Below the pieces are notes generated by a model. That model saw only the letters and a program-made list of their open reading frames with translations. It was not told the origin of the DNA and ran no database searches. A DNA stretch of 64,000 nt from Gammaproteobacteria bacterium (GTDB lineage Bacteria; Pseudomonadota; Gammaproteobacteria; Pseudomonadales; IMCC2047). The first letter of the stretch is position 1. Each line of letters starts with the position of its first letter. Where the stretch lies: assembly GCA_021773395.1 (NCBI GenBank), contig JAJFKB010000020.1, positions 1 through 64,000 on the forward strand. The letters are read 5' to 3'. Positions 53,801-62,413 of this stretch are shown here, piece by piece. The translations under genes and the position numbers were made by a program.

Positions 53801-54979
53801 ATGTCAAAGCCCCCACAAATCAAAATCCCTGCCATCTATATGCGTGGCGGCACCAGCAAAGGTGTATTTTTTAACCTCACCGATCTACCGGAAGCGGCAC
53901 AGGTTGCTGGCGCTGCCCGCGATACCCTGTTATTACGGGTGATCGGCAGCCCCGACCCGTACGGCAAACAGATAGATGGCATGGGCGGTGCTACCTCCAG
54001 CACTAGTAAATCCGTCATCCTCGCCAAAAGCCAAAGGGAAGGCTACGATGTTGATTACCTGTTCGGCCAGGTATCGATCGATAAACCCTTCGTAGATTGG
54101 AGCGGCAATTGCGGCAACCTGACCGCTGCTGTCGGCTCCTTTGCTATTAGCAACGGCCTGGTTGATACCGCTCGTATTCCGGAAAACGGTATCGCTATTG
54201 TTCGCATCTGGCAGAAGAACATCGAAAAAACCATCGTAGCTCACGTGCCTGTTATCAATGGCGAGGTACAGGAAACCGGCAACTTCGAACTTGACGGCGT
54301 CGCCTTTCCCGCAGCGGAAGTACAGGTCGAATTCATGAGCCCGGTCGATGCCTCGGAGGCAATGTTTCCTACCGGCAATCTGATCGACGACCTCGAAGTT
54401 CCCAGTGTCGGTACTTTCAAAGCCACCATGATTAATGCAGGCATCCCAACTGTTTTTCTTAACGCTGAAGAACTGGGTTACACGGGTGCCGAACTGCAAG
54501 AAGTGATCAACGGCGATGAAAAGGCGCTCGAAATGTTCGAGACCATCCGTGCCTACGGGGCAGTTTGTATGGGCTTGATCGATAGTATCGAAGAAGCGGA
54601 AAATCGCCAACATACCCCCAAAGTTGCCTTTGTTGCCCAGCCTCAGAATTACATCTCATCCAGCGGTAAGCAGATTAACGCCGCCGATATTGATCTTAAT
54701 GTCCGCGCCCTGTCGATGGGAAAATTGCATCACGCCATGATGGGTACTGCCGCCGTCGCCATAGGCACTGCTGCGGCAATTCCTGGCACTTTGGTTAACC
54801 TTGCAGCTGGAGGCGGTGATCGTGAAACGGTCACCTTTGGCCACCCTTCTGGCACATTGAAGGTTGGCGCTGAAGCCAGTAACGCTGGCGGCGACTGGAC
54901 TGTAAACAAAGTGGTCATGAGCCGCAGCGCACGGGTGTTGATGGAAGGTTGGGTACGGGTGCCTGGAGATCTGTTCTAG
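53801..54979 (+). CDS. prpF: 2-methylaconitate cis-trans isomerase
   Basis: A 392-residue PrpF-family protein (diaminopimelate epimerase-like fold): IPAIYMRGGTSKGVFF at the N-terminus, GGATSSTSKSVIL, DWSGNCGNLTAAVGSFAI. PrpF isomerises 2-methylaconitate so that it can be rehydrated to 2-methylisocitrate. Fourteen nucleotides after acnD. Last gene of the operon. Confidence 0.95.
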   Translation: MSKPPQIKIPAIYMRGGTSKGVFFNLTDLPEAAQVAGAARDTLLLRVIGSPDPYGKQIDGMGGATSSTSKSVILAKSQREGYDVDYLFGQVSIDKPFVDWSGNCGNLTAAVGSFAISNGLVDTARIPENGIAIVRIWQKNIEKTIVAHVPVINGEVQETGNFELDGVAFPAAEVQVEFMSPVDASEAMFPTGNLIDDLEVPSVGTFKATMINAGIPTVFLNAEELGYTGAELQEVINGDEKALEMFETIRAYGAVCMGLIDSIEEAENRQHTPKVAFVAQPQNYISSSGKQINAADIDLNVRALSMGKLHHAMMGTAAVAIGTAAAIPGTLVNLAAGGGDRETVTFGHPSGTLKVGAEASNAGGDWTVNKVVMSRSARVLMEGWVRVPGDLF

Positions 54980-55141
54980 TCGACTCGCAGGGAAATATCG
55001 AATTCGAGCGGGTATAATAAACAACAAGAATTAGAAAGCTAAACAACATGGATAAGTGGATGATTGGTATTCTTTCATGGACGCCAGAAGCCTGGCCAGG
55101 CAAAACGTATTGGCGGGGGCAAGACAGAAAAACTCTGAGAA

Positions 55142-55480
55142 AATAATTGCTTCACCTTTTCTGATTCTTTTCTTGATATCTTTAATATGCTGGGGATACT
55201 AGGTGTATCCGCTCTGCTTCAGCCGCTTCCAGTCCACGCGCGAAATCTTCAATTCGACCAATGGGTTATGTTTGGAACGTCTCTGTTGCTGTTTTTGTAT
55301 ACGGTCCGCCGTCTAAGCAGGCTAAAAGGTGGAATACTTATAGCTGGCTATGGAGTATATGTCGCAATTAGTTTTTACCAGAGTCGGAAGTTAACAACAA
55401 ATACATATACAGGTAGCCTGGGTGAGTGTAATGGCCTCACATCTATATGGTCGCGGACAATTTTCCATGCTGCGCTTTGA
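55142..55480 (+). pseudogene. Ca2+/Na+ antiporter (CaCA family), C-terminal remnant
   Basis: A frame that reads in after a stop at 55136-55138 contains DIFNMLGILGVSALLQPLPV and DQWVMFGTSLLLFLYTVRRLSRLKGGILIAGYGVYVAISF, the last two or three helices of YrbG-type sodium/calcium exchangers (where SNIFN is usual). The N-terminal two-thirds is missing. It is followed by a non-homologous tail. Hence a decayed gene. Confidence 0.65.
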
Positions 55481-55654
55481 CAATTACCGGTTATGTGGAC
55501 GTTGTGGCTTTAGACAAACCCTAAAATTTATGGTAATTGAGTTTTTACTCCATGCTATCCTCACCATGATATGCTATTAAAAAAGCTTAATGTTAGGTGC
55601 TAATTTGAAACATTATCGCCTGGTCTAGTTAAATGCGTATAGTGACTTAACAAA

Positions 55655-56992
55655 ATGACTGATGACTCAAATAACGTATTGCAACGTAGCCTTGAAAATA
55701 TACACGATCCTTTTTCAAGTTTTATCCGCGCACAGACAACAACTAGCTGGTTTCTTCTGCTAGCGACAATTGTTGCGCTGTGGTGGGCTAACTCAGATTA
55801 TTATGTTACCTACCAAAACCTGACCCACACATCAGTTGGTTTTTTTCTGGGTGATTTTAAACTGAATGCTTCTCTCAAACACATTACTAATGATGGGCTA
55901 ATGGCCATATTTTTTTTCCTTCTTGGGCTTGAGATTAAACGAGAAGTGCTTGCTGGCCATCTCGCCCAGCCACAAAATCGACGTATGCTAATTCTTTGCG
56001 CCATCGGTGGAATGGTTTGTCCGGCCGTAATCTATTCATTGTTCAACTGGTCACTTGATTCACAAATTGGGTGGGGTATACCCATGGCAACTGACACCGC
56101 GTTTGCCCTGGGCGTACTCACCATCGTAAGAAAACATATTCCGGGCAGTCTATTGGCTTTTCTCGTAGGCCTTGCAATCGTGGACGATGTTGGCGCTATA
56201 TTGGTCATTGCACTATTTTATACGCAGGATTTATCACTATTGTATCTATTAAGCGCATTTGCCCTTATTGCATTTTTAGCATTAGGCAATTACGCAGGCG
56301 TACGCCTGCCGTATTTCTATATTATTGTCGGCATAGCAACATGGTGGATGATGCTTAAGTCCGGTGTTCACCCTACCTTTGCTGGTGTCGCAATTGCTTT
56401 GACTGTTCCCGCTCGTCCAAAGTTGACACCGGATAAATTACTAGATCAAGCGAAGACAAAGATCAACTCAATGCAGGAGAAGTCAAAACCTGTCGATGTG
56501 CTCGGCAGTCGCACGGATCATGAACAGGTATTAGAAGTTCGTGACTATGCGGAACGTGCCAGCACACCACTGCGTCGCTGGGAAGATAGGCTGGAATTAC
56601 CTGTTGCTCTATTTATCTTGCCTTTGTTTGTGCTGACCAATGCTGGCGTACCCTTTAGCTTGACCTCATTTATCGAAAGCCTGCAACATCCGACCGGATT
56701 AGGCATTATTGCTGGACTAGTCCTCGGAAAATTTATAGGTATTTCCGGGGCATGTTGGCTGGGGCTGCGCTACAAAATTGGCTGCTTACCCGATGGTGTT
56801 AATCTTCAACATGTCGTCGGAGTCTCACTCATAGCTGGGATAGGTTTTACTATGTCCACCTTTATAGCCACGTTGGGTTTTGACTCTCAAACGGAACATC
56901 TGCAAAGTGCAAAATCATCGATTCTGGTCGCTTCGTTAATTTCTGCAATCCTCGGAGTGTTGTGTATTCGATTTGTTGCTGCAAAAAAATAA
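55655..56992 (+). CDS. nhaA: Na+/H+ antiporter NhaA
   Basis: A 445-residue inner-membrane antiporter. The ion-binding aspartates are in IVDDVGAILVIALFY and the unwound-helix Asp in MATDTAFALGVL; GMVCPAVIY and VSLIAGIGFTMSTFIATLGF complete the fold. It is about 57 residues longer than the E. coli protein owing to a cytoplasmic insertion near residues 255-310 (KLTPDKLLDQAKTKINS to TPLRRWEDRL), a feature of many marine NhaA proteins. It exports Na+ in exchange for protons. Confidence 0.95.
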   Translation: MTDDSNNVLQRSLENIHDPFSSFIRAQTTTSWFLLLATIVALWWANSDYYVTYQNLTHTSVGFFLGDFKLNASLKHITNDGLMAIFFFLLGLEIKREVLAGHLAQPQNRRMLILCAIGGMVCPAVIYSLFNWSLDSQIGWGIPMATDTAFALGVLTIVRKHIPGSLLAFLVGLAIVDDVGAILVIALFYTQDLSLLYLLSAFALIAFLALGNYAGVRLPYFYIIVGIATWWMMLKSGVHPTFAGVAIALTVPARPKLTPDKLLDQAKTKINSMQEKSKPVDVLGSRTDHEQVLEVRDYAERASTPLRRWEDRLELPVALFILPLFVLTNAGVPFSLTSFIESLQHPTGLGIIAGLVLGKFIGISGACWLGLRYKIGCLPDGVNLQHVVGVSLIAGIGFTMSTFIATLGFDSQTEHLQSAKSSILVASLISAILGVLCIRFVAAKK

Positions 56993-57048
56993 GCTAAAAA
57001 AGGGGACAATAAAAGAGGACGCATTTATTTTATAGGGGAGTTAGGATA

Positions 57049-57213
57049 ATGCTTGCCGAAATCGGGTTCAGGGTGAAATTTTGTAAACCGGGTTCTGAGC
57101 TCAGTTTTTTGCTTTTGATATGTGATACTAAAAAAGGAGAAAGCATCTTGATGCACATGCTTAAAACAGCAGTAATTGCTTTATTCCTTCAAAAAGTTAA
57201 TAAACAGAACTGA
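57049..57213 (+). CDS. Possible small protein (54 aa)
   Basis: ATG 57049 is preceded by GGGGAG at eight bases. The 54-codon frame has no known domain. The adjoining GGGGACAATAAAAG is reminiscent of ends of REP-associated elements, so this may be non-coding. Weak candidate. Confidence 0.2.
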   Translation: MLAEIGFRVKFCKPGSELSFLLLICDTKKGESILMHMLKTAVIALFLQKVNKQN

Positions 57214-57279
57214 ATTAGGGTAAAATCGCCGACCGTTCTCTTATAGCTTTGGCAAAATCATTTAAAGGTACAAAATCCT

Positions 57280-58467
57280 ATGTTTTCAGAGTTAAAGCCA
57301 CAGCCCGCAGACCCAATTTTGGGATTATCGGTAAAATTCAAAGCGGACAACAATCCGAACAAAATCGACCTGGGGCCGGGTGTTTATAAGGATGAGAGCG
57401 GCCATACGCCGGTTTTGGATTGCGTCAAGAAGGCTGAGCAACAGCGTGTGGACAATGAAACCAGCAAAGTTTATCTGGGCTCAGCAGGTTCAGCACTGTT
57501 TAATGAGAAGATAACTGAGCTTTTGCTGGGCGATCATCAGGTGATAGGCAGCAACCGCATTCGCACTATATCTACTCCAGGGGGAACAGGTGGATTGCGT
57601 ATTGCCGGTGAGTTTATCAATCGTTGCAAGCCGGGTACGACTATTTGGGTCAGTAATCCTACCTGGGCCAACCATCAGGGCGTATTTGCCGCTGCCGGGT
57701 TGAATGTTAAAACCTATCCTTACTACGACTATGAGAACAAATGTCTTGATTTTGCTGGCATGCTTGATGCCCTGAAAGAGGTATCCACAGGTGATGCTGT
57801 GTTATTGCATGCCTGTTGTCACAACCCGAGCGGTATGGACCTGAACCAGGAACAGTGGCGGGAAGTGGCTGCGCTGGCTAATGAACGCGGCTTCCTGCCG
57901 GTGATCGATATCGCCTACCAGGGATTCGGGCAGGGCCTCGAGGAGGATGCCTATGGTGTGCGGCTGATGGCGGATAATGTGGATGAGATGATCATCTGTA
58001 GCTCCTGCTCGAAGAATTTTGGGCTATATCGGGATCGTATCGGCGCCTGTTCCATCATTGGGAAAACTGATATAGCTGCCGACATTATCAATTCTGCATT
58101 ACTTCCGGTAGTTCGAGTGAATTATTCCATGCCGGCTGCTCATGGTGCTGCGATCGTGGAAACAATCCTGAGCTCGGGTGAGTTGATGACCCTTTGGCAC
58201 GACGAGCTAAAAACAATGCGTGATCGCATTGGAGATATGCGTCAATTGCTGGTTAATAAGCTGATAGCAAATGGCGTGACGCGGGATTTTAGTTTTATCA
58301 CCCGTCAAAATGGAATGTTCTCATTTTTGGGAATTGAGGCAGAGCAGATTCAACGTCTCCAGGAAGAGTTTAGTATCTATATTGTGGGTTCAAGTCGGAT
58401 CAATGTTGCCGGTGTTTCAACGGCCAATGTGGATTATCTGGCGCAGTCGATAGCGAAGGTGTTGTAG
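57280..58467 (+). CDS. Aspartate/aromatic amino acid aminotransferase (class Ia)
   Basis: A 395-residue class I aminotransferase. MFSELKPQPADPILGLSVKFKAD, LGPGVYKDE, TPGGTGGLRIAGEFI, CHNPSGMDL, and the PLP lysine in CSSCSKNFGLYRDRIG place it in the AspC/TyrB subgroup. It transfers amino groups between aspartate or aromatic amino acids and 2-oxoglutarate. It lies upstream of the glutamate mutase region but is separated by a repeat and the divergent rraA, so a functional link is not shown. Confidence 0.92.
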   Translation: MFSELKPQPADPILGLSVKFKADNNPNKIDLGPGVYKDESGHTPVLDCVKKAEQQRVDNETSKVYLGSAGSALFNEKITELLLGDHQVIGSNRIRTISTPGGTGGLRIAGEFINRCKPGTTIWVSNPTWANHQGVFAAAGLNVKTYPYYDYENKCLDFAGMLDALKEVSTGDAVLLHACCHNPSGMDLNQEQWREVAALANERGFLPVIDIAYQGFGQGLEEDAYGVRLMADNVDEMIICSSCSKNFGLYRDRIGACSIIGKTDIAADIINSALLPVVRVNYSMPAAHGAAIVETILSSGELMTLWHDELKTMRDRIGDMRQLLVNKLIANGVTRDFSFITRQNGMFSFLGIEAEQIQRLQEEFSIYIVGSSRINVAGVSTANVDYLAQSIAKVL

Positions 58468-58537
58468 GGTACCTATACTAATTTTAGGTTATTTCGCCAT
58501 ATTGCCAAAATACCCCGGTTATCCCTAATATAGGTTT

Positions 58538-58782
58538 CGCCTCTAGGCGAGTTCATTTTCTTTGCTTGCCCGAAGAAAACGAACCAAAAGAAAAGGCACC
58601 CCTGTTTTCGCCGCCCTTCGGGTGCCCTGCGCTTCTCTTCTGCTAACGGTCGCTGCGGAACTCACTTCGCTAAGACAGTCCTCGCTCTTCTCCGTTAGCA
58701 GCCTGCGATGCTCGGCGGCTGCTGAGGGGGCGATGGGTGTTCGGCTGGAAACCCTAAAAGCGTGGTATGCCAGCCGAACATA
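58538..58782. repeat. Structured intergenic repeat with three inverted repeats
   Basis: Contains CGCCTCTAGGCG (58539-58550), CTGCTAACGG/CCGTTAGCAG (58640-58649, 58692-58701) and GTTCGGCTGG/CCAGCCGAAC (58739-58748, 58770-58779). The sequence resembles a dispersed intergenic repeat I recall from several gammaproteobacterial genomes that yields spurious ORFs on both strands, as it does here. Only one copy is in this window. Confidence 0.55.
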
Positions 58783-58795
58783 GAATAATTTTCTG

Positions 58796-59275
58796 TTAAA
58801 CAATTTTCTCTGCGCAAACAATCACGCCATCGGTGTCGGCATAAAGATAATCACCGGGCTTAAACTCGACGCCGCCGAATGAGAGTGGGATATTTCTTTC
58901 GGCCTGCGTAACCGGAATGTATTTACGTGAGCAGGTTCCTAACGCGTACAAAGCGACGGGAATCTCCCTGATCTGAAAAGTATCTCTGATATAGCCATTG
59001 ATAACGATACCTGCATAGTGATTCTGATCAGCAAATTTCATCAGATTTTCACCGACTACGGCGTAATAGTCTTGCGATACGTCGACCACCAGGACTTTCC
59101 CACTACCGTCTTCATCTCTTAACAGTGCGATCAGATCAGTGTTGTTTTTATCCAGCTTGATGGTGACAATCTTGCCCTGACATCGGATTGCGCCGCCGTA
59201 GTTGCTATACCCCGGGTCCAGTACATTGACCTTGTCGCTGTGCTCATCGCAAATATCTGCCGTAAAAACTTCCAT
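58796..59275 (-). CDS. rraA: RraA-family protein
   Basis: A 159-residue RraA-like protein. MEVFTADICDEHSDKVNVLDPGYSNYGG, GKVLVVDVSQDYYAVVGENL and FGGVEFKPGDYLYADTDGVIV align with the start, core and end of RraA. Family members inhibit RNase E or act as 4-hydroxy-4-methyl-2-oxoglutarate/oxaloacetate aldolases. ATG 59275 with AGGAAGG upstream is used; the longer frame to 59353 is not conserved. Divergent from the glutamate mutase operon. Confidence 0.85.
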   Translation of the reverse strand: MEVFTADICDEHSDKVNVLDPGYSNYGGAIRCQGKIVTIKLDKNNTDLIALLRDEDGSGKVLVVDVSQDYYAVVGENLMKFADQNHYAGIVINGYIRDTFQIREIPVALYALGTCSRKYIPVTQAERNIPLSFGGVEFKPGDYLYADTDGVIVCAEKIV

Positions 59276-59417
59276 AACACCTTCCTGTGACTGAAAAATC
59301 CCGGGCATTTTAGCACTATATAAACGGATTTCTTCACGGTTTTTTTGTATCATTAGCCGCTTTTGTAAATATAGCCGCGGCAGCGGTCATTCAGTTAGCG
59401 TTAACAGGCCCCATTAT

Positions 59418-59825
59418 ATGAAGGTAGTGACAGGTGTAGTTGGAAATGACATCCATGTTGTCGCCAATCGGCTGATGGAGCTTTCCCTGCATGCCCGTGG
59501 GTATGAGGTGTTCAATTTGGGCGTTAACACCCATTTAGAAGAGTTTTTTGATGCGGTAGTGGAAACCGGCGCGGAAATTCTGTTGATCTCATCACTGAAT
59601 GGTGAAGCAGAGGGGTGGAGTCGAGAGGTACGGATGCTCAAAGCCAAATACAAGGATTTGGATAATCTGGTCATGATGATCGGTGGTAATTTGACGGTGG
59701 GCGCCGGTAAGGCCGATGAGATTGAAAAAAAATATAAAAAATATGGTTTTGATCTGGTATGTCATCAGGTGGATCTGAACACTGGGCTTGATTCGCTGGA
59801 AGCGTTTTTAGCGCAGAGAAACTAG
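59418..59825 (+). CDS. Glutamate (methylaspartate) mutase, S (sigma) subunit
   Basis: A 135-residue B12-binding protein matching GlmS/MutS in length and sequence: VTGVVGNDIHVVANRLMELSLHARGYEVFNLGVNTHLEEFFDAVVETGAEILLISSLNGEAEG and MMIGGNLTVGAGK. The cobalt-coordinating His13 and Asp11 of the DxHxxG motif are kept, but the motif glycine is Ala16. With the E subunit it interconverts L-glutamate and (2S,3S)-3-methylaspartate using adenosylcobalamin. First gene of the operon. Confidence 0.9.
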   Translation: MKVVTGVVGNDIHVVANRLMELSLHARGYEVFNLGVNTHLEEFFDAVVETGAEILLISSLNGEAEGWSREVRMLKAKYKDLDNLVMMIGGNLTVGAGKADEIEKKYKKYGFDLVCHQVDLNTGLDSLEAFLAQRN

Positions 59826-59834
59826 GGACTGTTC

Positions 59835-61211
59835 ATGAGTCTGTTATCCGAAGAGAGAGAAATCATTCTCAGCAATGAGTATGTTGATGCGTTTGATTTT
59901 GAAGAAGTGGAAGAGTTTGTCAAAAGCGCTAGCAAAGAACTGTTTATTTCTCATCATTTCAAGAACAAGAGTAAGAACAAGGGCAAGATGCTGGTGCAAC
60001 CCAGAGGAGGATTTCCCACCTACAAGCAGCAGTTTGCGCTCTATGAATTTTTTGTCGATGCCAATGTTGATGTACTGCCACTTACGATCGACTCAAATAC
60101 CCGCCTGAACGACTACGGTACAGCGCAGAAGATGCTGCGTTTGAGTGAAGAAAACGATATGGATATGCTCAATGGTTACCCGTTGGTTAACCATGGCTAT
60201 CGCACCACGCGCAAGATGATCACCCACTTTAACAAGCCGGTCAGTTTAAGGCATGGTACACCCGATGCCCGGCTGTTGATCGAAACTGCAATTGCTTCCG
60301 GGATTTTTGAGATTGAGGGTGGGCCGATTACCTATCTGTTGCCCTATTCGAAAAATTTTCCATTGGATAAGGCATTCCTTTACTGGAAATATGTGGAGCG
60401 GGTTTGCGCGAATTACTCAAAGCTGAATCAGCCGATAAATCGGGAATCTTTTGGTCCGCTTACTGCGACACTGGTACCACCGTCCATTACCATTGTGATT
60501 CAATTGCTGGAGATGATGCTGTCACTGGAGGAGGGCGTAAAATCCTTCTCGGTTTCATTTTCCCAACAGGGATCGATGCTTCAGGATATCGTTACCGGTG
60601 CAGTGATCAAAAAAATGGCCAAGCACTATGCCGAGCAGATTGGTTGCTCCGATGCCTCAATACATCTGGTTTATCATCAGTGGATGGGCGCGTTTCCAAC
60701 CAACAAAGACTATGCCGAGCAATTAATCAACATGTCGACTGTGATCGCTTCGATGGTGGGTGCGGACAAGATCATCACCAAAACCCGAGAGGAGGCGACC
60801 GGTATCCCGACCAAGGAGGCTAATGCCAAAACCGTTGCTGATACCCAGTATACCTTGCGCATCTTGAATGGCCTGCCTAATGTAGTGGATGAGCAGGAGG
60901 AGGAAATTCTGACCCAGGAAGTCAGCGCGATTATGGAAGCTGTGTTTAACGACCCGGCGGATACCCTGTGGCGAAAGATCTTCAATTCCATTAAAAATGG
61001 CATCATCGACGTTCCTTTTTCGCCCCACATCATTAACCGCAATGAGATGATTACGATCCGGGATGCTAATAAGAATATCCGAATTATCGACCGTGGCAAT
61101 GTGCCCATTCCGGAGCACTGCTTTGCGTTTGAAAAATCGCATTGTGATCTGAATAAAGACACAACGAGTATCGTCAACGACATCATTCATGATATAGGCA
61201 TTATGCAATGA
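59835..61211 (+). CDS. Glutamate (methylaspartate) mutase, E (epsilon) subunit
   Basis: A 458-residue TIM-barrel subunit. The three substrate-carboxylate arginines of glutamate mutase appear in context: QPRGG, DSNTRLNDY and LRHGTPDARL. NREPFGPLTGTLVPPS-like NRESFGPLTATLVPPS, HQWMGAFP and TKTREEATGIPTKEANA are also family-typical. It is slightly shorter than clostridial MutE (about 480). Overlaps the next gene by 4 nt. No methylaspartate ammonia-lyase follows, so fermentation of glutamate is unlikely to be its role. Confidence 0.92.
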   Translation: MSLLSEEREIILSNEYVDAFDFEEVEEFVKSASKELFISHHFKNKSKNKGKMLVQPRGGFPTYKQQFALYEFFVDANVDVLPLTIDSNTRLNDYGTAQKMLRLSEENDMDMLNGYPLVNHGYRTTRKMITHFNKPVSLRHGTPDARLLIETAIASGIFEIEGGPITYLLPYSKNFPLDKAFLYWKYVERVCANYSKLNQPINRESFGPLTATLVPPSITIVIQLLEMMLSLEEGVKSFSVSFSQQGSMLQDIVTGAVIKKMAKHYAEQIGCSDASIHLVYHQWMGAFPTNKDYAEQLINMSTVIASMVGADKIITKTREEATGIPTKEANAKTVADTQYTLRILNGLPNVVDEQEEEILTQEVSAIMEAVFNDPADTLWRKIFNSIKNGIIDVPFSPHIINRNEMITIRDANKNIRIIDRGNVPIPEHCFAFEKSHCDLNKDTTSIVNDIIHDIGIMQ

Positions 61212-62413
61212 GTGGATCAAACGAAAAACTACTGATTGATGTCGGCAGTACCTACTTCAAGGTCAGCACGGCGGAATCAATTGAGCAGCATTTCAGGGAT
61301 TTCAACAAGGACGTGCTTGATGACCTGATGAACAAATGCGGCCAGACGATTCAGCGTTTTGGTAAAGAAGATGTGCACATATGCTCCTCGGCCAATGGTG
61401 GATTGAGTGCTCTGATTATTGGAATCACCCAATCTTTTTCACTGAAATACGCGACTAATATTGCCTTTAACTCTGGCATCAATATTATCGATACGATTCT
61501 CTACCAGAACATTGAAGAGTACTCTGTCCCGAGTGATCTTATTGATGTTGTGATTATTGTTGGGGGTATCGACACGCGTGTGAATATTTTTTCTGACAGC
61601 CTGTTCAACTACCTGGGCAGGCTGAATTGCTCCAATATCGTTTATGTGGGAAGCGAGCAGGATAAGTCGGCGATTAAGGATAAAATTGAGGGCGTGGTGC
61701 TGTTGCCCAATATTATCGACAACCGGCTTCATATTGTCGAAGAACATCTAAAAGAGTATTTGACTAATCTTTACCAGCAGGACATTGAGGGAAAAGAGGA
61801 TATCAAGCACCTGTATGATATTACGGCCAACCAGATATTTTCGACGCCCTATATCGTGAATAAGGCTTTGCCCTTTATTACCTCGAAATTATCCGTGGTT
61901 AACCCCTTTATATTGCTTGATATTGGCGGTGCCACCACAGACATTCATTACTCAAAAGATCTGGTGGTTGATGACAATATCGTCACTGAAAATGAATACG
62001 ATCGACTGGTGTTTAAAAAGCTCGGCGTCTACAAGTCGAAACAGTCGCTGATCTTCGCGGCAAAAAATAATGAATTTGTCTATGAGTTGCTGACACATCT
62101 GAAAGTGACGGAAAACATCTTTGAAGAGCAGGGTGAAAAAGCAACCAGGATACTGATGCAGCTCGCCATCTTTTTGGTGCTTTGCAAGATATCACATTAT
62201 CGACAAGCCTATATTAATTTGAAACTGCTTGCAGTGAATTCAATCGTCATCACTGGTGGGATTACCAAGGTGCTCACCATCGGTGAGATAGAAGATATTA
62301 TTGCGTTTTTCTACAAAAAAATTCTTAGTTCAGAGCATAACCCAGCCGCCATAATGGACAGCAATTATGATATTTGGACGCTCGGGGCCATAGGGGAGAC
62401 AGTATGTCAATAA
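61208..62413 (+). CDS. GlmL/MutL-like ASKHA protein, probable mutase reactivase
   Basis: A 401-residue protein of the MutL/GlmL family encoded with glutamate mutases. ASKHA phosphate loops LLIDVGSTYFKVS (residues 6-18) and LLDIGGATTDIHYS (near residue 236) are present. Probably an ATP-dependent chaperone that exchanges damaged cobalamin in the mutase; the role is inferred for the family. It is shorter than clostridial MutL (about 460). Overlaps the ligase gene by 10 nt. Confidence 0.85.
   Translation: MSGSNEKLLIDVGSTYFKVSTAESIEQHFRDFNKDVLDDLMNKCGQTIQRFGKEDVHICSSANGGLSALIIGITQSFSLKYATNIAFNSGINIIDTILYQNIEEYSVPSDLIDVVIIVGGIDTRVNIFSDSLFNYLGRLNCSNIVYVGSEQDKSAIKDKIEGVVLLPNIIDNRLHIVEEHLKEYLTNLYQQDIEGKEDIKHLYDITANQIFSTPYIVNKALPFITSKLSVVNPFILLDIGGATTDIHYSKDLVVDDNIVTENEYDRLVFKKLGVYKSKQSLIFAAKNNEFVYELLTHLKVTENIFEEQGEKATRILMQLAIFLVLCKISHYRQAYINLKLLAVNSIVITGGITKVLTIGEIEDIIAFFYKKILSSEHNPAAIMDSNYDIWTLGAIGETVCQ

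Noticed and set aside
58543..58821. 92-codon minus-strand frame and 73-codon plus-strand frame (58562-58783)
   Set aside because: Both are produced by the structured repeat with inverted sequences; such frames are commonly over-called.
59418..61211. Glutamate fermentation by the methylaspartate pathway
   Set aside because: No methylaspartate ammonia-lyase, mesaconase or citramalate lyase in the window; an AMP-forming ligase follows instead.
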